Of a stretch of 5,795 nt of DNA, positions 1 through 5,253 are shown piece after piece. Source of the stretch: Xanthobacteraceae bacterium (GTDB lineage Bacteria; Pseudomonadota; Alphaproteobacteria; Rhizobiales; Xanthobacteraceae). The first letter of the stretch is position 1. The number at the start of each line of letters is the position of its first letter. The stretch is taken from the NCBI GenBank assembly GCA_030036975.1, contig JASHSE010000383.1, positions 1-5,795 on the forward strand. Direction: 5' to 3'. The translations under genes were made by a program, and so were the position numbers. Below the pieces are notes generated by a model. The model was not told the DNA's origin. It saw only the letters and a program-made list of their open reading frames with translations, and did no database searches.

Positions 1-274
1 CTTCGGCGCCGAATTTATCGTACTTTTTGAATAACTCGAACTGACTTTCGGTAGGCTCCTTCGTCATATCCCAATATGCCGGACTGTGCTTCGAAGCGAT
101 GCGGCCGGCTTTGTAGCTTTGGAACTTGGCGGCGCTTGCGCCGCCCTCCCCGGCGAGTCTGATAAGTCGCTTTGCAAGCTCAAAATCGCCTTCGTGATTG
201 ACGCCGATCTCGGCGATCACGTAAGGCTTGCTGCCGGGAGCCAGCAGGCGCGAGCCGAGCATCACTCGCGGCAT
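1..274 (-). CDS. neuB: NeuB-family sialic/ulosonic acid synthase, N-terminal part (cut by window edge)
   Basis: NeuB-type enzymes condense phosphoenolpyruvate with an aldose (for example ManNAc) in the cytoplasm to give a 3-deoxy-nonulosonic acid. I translated the minus strand from the ATG at 274-272; the frame stays open for 91 codons to the window edge, so the C-terminal three quarters, including any antifreeze-like SAF domain, is not visible. Visible family marks are the AEIGVNHEGD motif at residues 21-30, which starts the TIM barrel, and AAKFQSYKA at 48-56, the strand carrying the Lys and Gln expected at the PEP site. SQFELFKKY (78-86) also fits the family. The start is supported by an AAGGA Shine-Dalgarno 7 bases upstream, inside the end of the aminotransferase gene, whose stop lies one base before this ATG; a second in-frame ATG at 262 is less well placed. 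The family call is firm. The substrate is unknown: sialic, legionaminic, pseudaminic or another ulosonate are all possible. Confidence 0.87.
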   Translation of the reverse strand, partial: MPRVMLGSRLLAPGSKPYVIAEIGVNHEGDFELAKRLIRLAGEGGASAAKFQSYKAGRIASKHSPAYWDMTKEPTESQFELFKKYDKFGAE

Positions 275-275
275 G

Positions 276-1478
276 TCAGATTCCTTTGCGCATTTGCTCC
301 AACGCGCTGCGTACCAGCGATATCATCGCGTCGAACTGGCCTTCCGGCATCCACTGCTGAAATGGAAACGACACCATGTTGTCGAAAAATCGGTCTGTCT
401 CAGGGCAATCGGCTTCGCCAAAGCCGGCTTTCTGGAACATCGGATAGCGGTACAGGGGATAATACTGCACCACCGCCTTAATGCCCGCGACAAACGCCAT
501 ATAAGCGATCAGGTCATCCCGGCTCTTACCGTAGCGCTGGCCGTCGAACCTTGCCGCAAGCAGGTGCCACGAGTGACCGCAGCCCGCAGGGGTCTTCTGA
601 AAAGCCAGCTCGGGAAAATCAGCCATGGCGGCGATGAAACGCTGCGCACGCGCTTTTCGTTCTAAGTTGATCGTAGCGACGCGCTCCAACATTTTACTTC
701 CGAGCGCACACTGCGCCTCTCCGATGCAAAAGTTGTAGGGCCATAGGCCATCGATATCGAAATCGACATTGCTCATCGCAGGGACCCAGTAGCGCGGTTG
801 CCCCCCCGCGAAGCCGTGCATTCCGTTGTGGCGAAGGCCCGGCACCCTCGCGGCGTGCTCTGAAGACCGTAATGCAAGCATGCCGCCCTCGCCCAAGGTC
901 GTTATATTTTTGTGGGTGTGAAACGAGAAGCAGCCGAAATCACCGATGCTGCCGGCCTGTCGGCCCTTGTATTTCGCTCCCAGCGCCTGCGCTACGTCCT
1001 CCACGACTAAAATTTGATGTTCGCGAGCGAGAGCCATAATCGGATCCATATCGCAAACCAAGCCGTACAGATGCACCAGCACTATCACTTTGGTTCGTGG
1101 CCCGACGAGCCGCCTGAGGGTTTCAGCAGTGACGAGCCGCGTATCTGGATCTATATCGGCCCATCGTAGCGTGGCGCCAGTGCGCGCAAACGGAATGACC
1201 GTAGCCGCGAATGTGTGCGCTGGCGCGATCACTTCGTCGCCGCGCTGCAGACTGCACAACAGTGCAGCCAGCTCCAAGGCTGCCGTGCACGATGATACGG
1301 CGAAAGCATGCGGACAGTCTATATACGCGGCGAATTTCTGCTCGAATTCCGATTGATACCGTCCTTGACTTTGCGGGTCTGCATCGCGCATGGCGGCGAC
1401 CACGGCAGCGATCTCGTCTTCCGTGTACGCCGACCCGCGGCCCGACCATGGGACTAAGATCTCACTTTCGTTCGCCAC
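276..1478 (-). CDS. DegT/DnrJ/EryC1/StrS-family PLP-dependent sugar aminotransferase
   Basis: This 400-residue fold-type-I PLP enzyme is of the family that transfers an amino group, usually from glutamate, to a keto or aldehyde carbon of a sugar in the cytoplasm. The full family length is present. Visible marks: SSCTAALEL at 62-70 (cofactor-phosphate loop, with Cys where many members have Gly), GDEVIAPAHTF at 80-90, VVEDVAQALGA at 158-168 with Asp161 placed to bind the pyridine nitrogen, and SFHTHKNITTLGEGG at 185-199, where Lys190 should form the Schiff base. The gene starts with GTG at 1478, chosen because a GAGGGG ribosome site sits 5 bases upstream; the nearby ATG at 1492 is out of frame. 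It follows the glycosyltransferase by 25 bases, the widest gap in the window, and precedes the NeuB-type gene by one base. Its substrate is uncertain: an aldehyde made by the neighbouring dehydrogenase is my inference. A 4-keto nucleotide sugar (as for LegC or perosamine synthase) is the main alternative. Confidence 0.93.
   Translation of the reverse strand: MANESEILVPWSGRGSAYTEDEIAAVVAAMRDADPQSQGRYQSEFEQKFAAYIDCPHAFAVSSCTAALELAALLCSLQRGDEVIAPAHTFAATVIPFARTGATLRWADIDPDTRLVTAETLRRLVGPRTKVIVLVHLYGLVCDMDPIMALAREHQILVVEDVAQALGAKYKGRQAGSIGDFGCFSFHTHKNITTLGEGGMLALRSSEHAARVPGLRHNGMHGFAGGQPRYWVPAMSNVDFDIDGLWPYNFCIGEAQCALGSKMLERVATINLERKARAQRFIAAMADFPELAFQKTPAGCGHSWHLLAARFDGQRYGKSRDDLIAYMAFVAGIKAVVQYYPLYRYPMFQKAGFGEADCPETDRFFDNMVSFPFQQWMPEGQFDAMISLVRSALEQMRKGI
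282..286 (-). promoter_or_regulatory. Shine-Dalgarno site of the NeuB-type gene
   Basis: AAGGA on the minus strand lies 7 bases before the ATG at 274, within the last codons of the aminotransferase gene. It fixes the start of the NeuB-type gene and suggests independent ribosome loading in addition to coupling with the upstream stop. Confidence 0.65.
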
Positions 1479-1483
1479 GAAAA

Positions 1484-1489
1484 CCCCTC
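1484..1489 (-). promoter_or_regulatory. Shine-Dalgarno site of the aminotransferase gene
   Basis: GAGGGG on the minus strand lies 5 bases before the GTG at 1478-1476. It decides the non-ATG start and is the strongest ribosome site seen in the window. It lies in the 25-base gap after the glycosyltransferase stop. Confidence 0.7.
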
Positions 1490-1503
1490 ATATCGAGATC
1501 TTA

Positions 1504-2178
1504 TCAGATGACATCGCCATCATGTTTGTCTTTAAGACGTTGCTCGAATTCGCCCGACGCAGCGCGGTCGTTCGTCATGTTGTCTTTATGCTTGCGGTAC
1601 CGGTAAAGCGGCAACTCGATACGATGAATTCCATACTTCTTTAGAAAACGGACGCGCAGGTCTCGATCTTCGTGCATCAAGAAATTGTCGTCATATAAGC
1701 CGATATCGATCAGGTGGTCGGTGCGGAACATGATGCCACAGCCGATCGGATGCTCCATACAATTGCGCCGTTCGATAACGTTTTCCGAATCGTCAACGAC
1801 AAGATAATCACAGGCGACAGCGTCCATGTAGGTATTTTCTTCCAGAAAACGCTCAAGAATATAGAGATAGTCGCGGCGCACATAATCATCTGCATCGACC
1901 CGCACGACATATTTACCGCGCGCCGTGTGAATGGCTCGGTTAAGGCTACCCGGCAAGCCCAGCTTCCTCTCATTGTGAAGAATGAGAATCTCGTCTTTGA
2001 ATAATTCCAGCGCATAGGCTGTACGATCAACGCTCGCGTCATTGACGGCAATCACCTCGTGCTGCCGGTCAATAACGATTTGATTAAGGACAGATCGGAT
2101 TGCGCGACCGATGAAGCGCTCTGCGTTGTACGCCGGCACCAGTACCGAAATGGTTGGCACTCCCTTGTTCGTTGCCAT
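1504..2178 (-). CDS. Family-2 (GT-A) glycosyltransferase
   Basis: The product is a soluble single-domain glycosyltransferase of about 224 residues, expected to move a sugar from a nucleotide-activated donor to a growing glycan on the cytoplasmic face of the inner membrane. Numbering from the ATG: TISVLVPAYN (9-18) opens the nucleotide-binding fold, VIAVNDASVDRT (about 43-54) is the second conserved strand, VDADD (94-98) is the metal-binding DxD region, and HEDRDLRVRF (169-178) holds the acidic ED pair expected to include the catalytic base. LYRYRKHKDNMT is a common ending of this family. No membrane segment is visible, and the tail is charged. The ATG at 2178 lies two bases after the dehydrogenase stop. 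A GTG at 2184, overlapping that stop by four bases, would add two residues; neither has a clear ribosome site, so translational coupling is likely. This region is only about 50% GC (331 of 660 bases over 1501-2160 by hand count), below the export genes. Donor and acceptor cannot be read from the sequence. Confidence 0.92.
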   Translation of the reverse strand: MATNKGVPTISVLVPAYNAERFIGRAIRSVLNQIVIDRQHEVIAVNDASVDRTAYALELFKDEILILHNERKLGLPGSLNRAIHTARGKYVVRVDADDYVRRDYLYILERFLEENTYMDAVACDYLVVDDSENVIERRNCMEHPIGCGIMFRTDHLIDIGLYDDNFLMHEDRDLRVRFLKKYGIHRIELPLYRYRKHKDNMTNDRAASGEFEQRLKDKHDGDVI

Positions 2179-2180
2179 GA

Positions 2181-3251
2181 TCACATTCGTCGAAAAATCT
2201 CGGCAACCTTGTCAAAGGTTAGTATCGACCGAAAGTCATCCCCAAGAGCATTGGCCAACGGCTTCTCATGGATAATCGTCGCCTCGTAGAGCGCCCGGTA
2301 TTGGCTATCCGCCAGGCCTTGGCACAGGCCGCGCGGCAGCGCCACCCTTTGCGACTCCTGCATGCGGCGGAACTCCTCCACCTCGCGTGGATAAAACTCA
2401 TCCATCGCGTTCAACACGATACAGTTGCCGACACAATGGTGCGTATGTAGCACCATCGAGAGCCCAGCCGAGAACGGATGGATCAAACCGACAAGGCTAT
2501 TGCCGATAGCGCTGCCGCCGAGGAATGAGGCAATCATAAGCTTTTCGCGATACTCGTCCGATTGCATGTTTCCACTAAGGAAAATTTCCCGACAGACTGC
2601 CAATGCCTGATGTGAAAACGCATCGGCCAGCGCGTGACGGTACCGGCCTGCCAGACTCTCTATGCAATGGATATACGTGTCCATGCCCGTGAAAAAATAT
2701 TGGTTCCTGGGTACGGTTGCGGTCAGCTCGGGGTCCAGGATAACACGATCAAAGAGCGTATGGTCGCTATTCATGCCAAGTTTCAAATTCTCGGCATGGT
2801 TCATCATCACGCATGTGCGCGACGCTTCGGCGCCGGTGCCTGAGATCGTCGGCACTCCCACCTTGAATACGCCAGGTACTTTGACAAGGTCCCAGCCTTG
2901 ATAATCGGCGGCGCTGCCGCCATTGCTGAGCAGATTCGAGACTGCCTTCGCAATGTCCATCGTGCTGCCCCCGCCGATGCCAAGGATCGCTTGCGGCGGC
3001 GCATCAGAGCGAAGCTGCGCCGTAATGGCATCCACCTGCTCCGTCGTCGGCTCGTCAGTCGTGTCGATATAGAGTACGCGGTCCTTTTTCAGCAACGGCA
3101 AACGCGGGAGAAGTGATCCGTCGTAAAAAAAATGGTCGATCAGATAGACGCGCTCGCCGGACTGTCGTGTGCTTTTAGGAAGCAAGCGATCTACTTGCTG
3201 CAACGCGCCGAATCCCAGCAGATATTCACCAACGGTCTTTGTCAATCGCAT
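2181..3251 (-). CDS. kdnB: KdnB-like iron-containing alcohol dehydrogenase (sugar-acid oxidase candidate)
   Basis: This 356-residue protein belongs to the group-III iron-containing alcohol dehydrogenases and closely matches my memory of KdnB, the Shewanella enzyme that oxidises the C8 hydroxyl of Kdo to an aldehyde before KdnA transaminates it to 8-amino-Kdo. GIGGGSTMDIAK at 91-102 is the NAD(P)-binding loop and GVPTISGTGAEAS at 132-144 is the second family signature. Asp191, His195, His258 and His272 have the expected metal-ligand spacing: D-x3-H, then two His 14 residues apart as in FucO-type enzymes. The ADYQGWDL segment (115-122) and the FYPREVEEFRRM segment (286-297) are features I associate with KdnB rather than with general alcohol dehydrogenases. 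Length is normal and all ligands are present, so it is probably active. The ATG at 3251 lies 10 bases after the ATPase stop and lacks a clear ribosome site. The family is certain; oxidation of an ulosonic acid is likely but not proven, and a dehydroquinate-synthase-like or simple alcohol role is less likely here. Confidence 0.88.
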   Translation of the reverse strand: MRLTKTVGEYLLGFGALQQVDRLLPKSTRQSGERVYLIDHFFYDGSLLPRLPLLKKDRVLYIDTTDEPTTEQVDAITAQLRSDAPPQAILGIGGGSTMDIAKAVSNLLSNGGSAADYQGWDLVKVPGVFKVGVPTISGTGAEASRTCVMMNHAENLKLGMNSDHTLFDRVILDPELTATVPRNQYFFTGMDTYIHCIESLAGRYRHALADAFSHQALAVCREIFLSGNMQSDEYREKLMIASFLGGSAIGNSLVGLIHPFSAGLSMVLHTHHCVGNCIVLNAMDEFYPREVEEFRRMQESQRVALPRGLCQGLADSQYRALYEATIIHEKPLANALGDDFRSILTFDKVAEIFRRM

Positions 3252-3261
3252 GCTGCGGCTA

Positions 3262-4578
3262 TCAATTGAAAGAATTGAGATTTTTGCCCGCGGGAATATC
3301 AGCGGCGATCGCAGCCATCCGCCAGGGCAATTTCACGGACAGATAGCCGTTGCGGCGATTGCCGCGCCGGGTGCTGGTATCGTCGAGAGTGAACTCGCCG
3401 ACTGTTCCGACGGAATCGATCTCGGGCCCGGCGGGATCAAGTCCCGAGGCGAAGGTCAGATAAATCTGATAGGTGCCGGCGCCCAGAATTCGCTCCGGGA
3501 TCCTGACACAGGCGGTGCCGGAACCAGCCGGCAGCCGGTCGAACGGATTGACGCCGGCGTCGGTGCTGTCGCCTTCGTACACGATGGTGCCGTCGAGCCG
3601 CCGCAGCTGCATGTAACCATAAAGTCCCGGGACCGGCCGCGTCGCCGTGTAGTCGACGGCGATTACAACCGGATGATCGCAGTCGAATCGATTGGACGGC
3701 GCGCTGGTCTCTTCGCCCCGGGTGATGACGCGCTTGACGTAGAACGGCGTGTCCAAAGGCCGCGGCTTATCGCGCACGAACAGGCCGTCCGTCACCCCGT
3801 CGCTCGATTGCTTCAGATAGTATTCGATCGCTTCCTGCGGCGGCGCGTCGAGATTGACGCGGCCGTGATCGAGCACGATGCAGCGCTGCGTCAGGCGGCG
3901 GATCGCCGCCATGTTGTGGCTGACGAAGAGAACCGTGCGGCCGCCCTGCGCCACCTCGGACATCCGGCCCAGGCATTTTCGCTGAAACTCGGCATCGCCG
4001 ACCGCCAACACCTCGTCGACGATCAGAATTTCAGTGTGCAGATGCGCGGCGACGGCGAAGGCGAGCCGCACGTACATGCCGGACGAAAACCGCTTGACCG
4101 GCGTATCGAGGAAGTCTTCGACCTCGGAGAAGGCGACGATCTCGTCGAACCGGCGCTTGATCTCGGCATGCCGCATGCCGAGGATGGCGCCGTTGAGAAA
4201 GATGTTCTCGCGCCCGGTCAGTTCGGGATGAAAGCCGGTGCCGACCTCGAGCATGCTGGCGACGCGTCCGTTCAGCTCGATACGGCCCGCGCTCGGCTCG
4301 GTGATGCGGCTGATCACCTTGAGCAGCGTCGACTTGCCGGCGCCGTTGCGGCCGATGACGCCGGTGACCTCGCCGCGTCTGACCTCGAACGAGACGTCCT
4401 TGAGCGCCCAAAAATCCTCGATCGTCGGCTGCCGGTATTTTTTTTGCTTGCGACGGAAAAGATCGCGGACTCCGTCGGAGAGCACATCGCGCAACGCGAC
4501 GTAGCGTTCGCGGCGCTGGCGCCGGATGCGGTATTTCTTGCCGAGTCCGGCGATCCTGATGGCCACGTCGGATGTCAT
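3262..4578 (-). CDS. wzt: Polysaccharide ABC transporter ATPase with C-terminal glycan-recognition-type domain (Wzt)
   Basis: This 438-residue protein is the ATPase that powers export of lipid-linked O-antigen-type glycan across the inner membrane with the Wzm-type permease. The N-terminal nucleotide-binding domain (about 1-250) shows Walker A GRNGAGKST at 76-84, the FHPELTGRENI region typical of Wzt/TagH ATPases at 116-126, signature SSGM at 165-168, Walker B ILIVDE at 184-189 and the switch His221 in FVSHN. Residues about 265-425 form a further domain, predicted beta-rich from alternating hydrophobic segments, at the place of the Wzt carbohydrate-binding domain. In E. coli O8/O9a-type systems that domain reads the terminal modification of the chain before export. 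KpsT-type capsule ATPases lack it, so this is Wzt rather than KpsT. The ATG at 4578 follows the DUF218 stop by three bases with no strong ribosome site, which suggests coupling. An A8 run (minus strand, 4438-4445) lies in codons 45-47. Family call is secure; the glycan is unknown. Confidence 0.95.
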   Translation of the reverse strand: MTSDVAIRIAGLGKKYRIRRQRRERYVALRDVLSDGVRDLFRRKQKKYRQPTIEDFWALKDVSFEVRRGEVTGVIGRNGAGKSTLLKVISRITEPSAGRIELNGRVASMLEVGTGFHPELTGRENIFLNGAILGMRHAEIKRRFDEIVAFSEVEDFLDTPVKRFSSGMYVRLAFAVAAHLHTEILIVDEVLAVGDAEFQRKCLGRMSEVAQGGRTVLFVSHNMAAIRRLTQRCIVLDHGRVNLDAPPQEAIEYYLKQSSDGVTDGLFVRDKPRPLDTPFYVKRVITRGEETSAPSNRFDCDHPVVIAVDYTATRPVPGLYGYMQLRRLDGTIVYEGDSTDAGVNPFDRLPAGSGTACVRIPERILGAGTYQIYLTFASGLDPAGPEIDSVGTVGEFTLDDTSTRRGNRRNGYLSVKLPWRMAAIAADIPAGKNLNSFN

Positions 4579-4581
4579 GGT

Positions 4582-5253
4582 TCAGTACTTCAGCCGGTAG
4601 TAGACGTACTTGATGACTTCGTTCTGAAACGTGACGACGCCGTCCTCGGTCTGCCACCAATCGTTCCGGGTGTAGTCCGGCGGATCGACCGCCGGCACCA
4701 GAACGACGGCGTCGTCGCCGAAGATGTGGTGCATGATCCAGCGCAGCCGACGCGCAGCGAAAATATCGGTTGGCACCAGGACGGTGTGGGCGCCGGTATG
4801 CTTGGCCCAGTCGTGCAACGCCGCTGCCTCGGCGTAAGTATCTTTCAGATTGCTGCCGAACGGCTCGATTGCGGCCGCGGGCACGCCGAGCTTCTCGAGC
4901 ACCTCAATATTTTCGCGCACGTGCGAGCGCAACACGCCGAGCCGTTCGGCCGGGCTGGCGCCGATATTCGAGACCAAAATTTTCGGCACCAGGCCGCGGC
5001 GATAGAACTCGGCTGCCGCGAAGGGCCGGTATTCAAGGCCGCCGCCGAGAACCACCGCCGCATCGGCCGGCGCCGGTGCATCCGACACGATCCACAGCGC
5101 CGCCGCCTCGCGCAGCAAGGCGTGCCGTGCAGTCCAGCCCGCAGCCGCCAGCAGCACCACGGCAAGCAAACATCCGACACCAGCACGCCACGCCCGCCCG
5201 GACCGGCGCCGCGCTGCAACCTCGACCCCGTTCCGCTCGGTGGAAACCGTCAT
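4582..5253 (-). CDS. YdcF/SanA/ElyC-type DUF218 protein with N-terminal membrane anchor
   Basis: The 223-residue product has a basic N-terminus, one hydrophobic segment (about residues 23-41), and then a DUF218 domain likely placed in the periplasm. Family marks are DAAVVLGGG (64-72), an Arg at 76 in the active-site-like pocket, SNLKDTYAEA (134-143, the usual S-x-N-T-x-E-A region) and VLVPTDIFAARR (158-169). Members such as SanA, ElyC and YdcF affect envelope permeability or peptidoglycan and lipid-carrier metabolism, but their biochemical activity is poorly defined, so I give no reaction. I chose the ATG at 5253 because it forms a four-base ATGA overlap with the permease stop, a typical coupling arrangement. 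The same frame stays open upstream to 5622, but there it reads out of frame through the permease gene and gives an Arg/Ala-rich sequence unlike the family. Its place between the permease and ATPase genes suggests a role tied to glycan export or the undecaprenyl carrier. Confidence 0.9.
   Translation of the reverse strand: MTVSTERNGVEVAARRRSGRAWRAGVGCLLAVVLLAAAGWTARHALLREAAALWIVSDAPAPADAAVVLGGGLEYRPFAAAEFYRRGLVPKILVSNIGASPAERLGVLRSHVRENIEVLEKLGVPAAAIEPFGSNLKDTYAEAAALHDWAKHTGAHTVLVPTDIFAARRLRWIMHHIFGDDAVVLVPAVDPPDYTRNDWWQTEDGVVTFQNEVIKYVYYRLKY

Noticed and set aside
128..145. GC-rich inverted repeat (GGCGGCGC and its complement around TT), considered as a terminator or regulatory hairpin
   Set aside because: It lies inside the NeuB-type coding region over Gly-Gly-Ala-Ser-Ala-Ala codons, has no T-run after it, and the family motif reads straight through it.
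86..665. Plus-strand open frames at 86-481 and 228-665
   Set aside because: They are antisense to the NeuB-type and aminotransferase genes, show no domain, and have no convincing ribosome site.
276..1478. Naming the aminotransferase as KdnA, LegC or perosamine synthase
   Set aside because: Only the DegT family is clear. Its motifs do not match my memory of KdnA or LegC well enough for a gene name, and no partner dehydratase is in the window.
1479..1503. The 25-base gap before the aminotransferase as an internal promoter
   Set aside because: It is too short for a full promoter on its own and I see no convincing -35/-10 pair; it contains the ribosome site of the next gene.
2179..2184. GTG at 2184 as the glycosyltransferase start
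   Set aside because: Possible through a four-base overlap with the dehydrogenase stop, but the ATG two codons later gives an equally complete protein and is the commoner start; neither has a ribosome site, so this is a preference, not proof.
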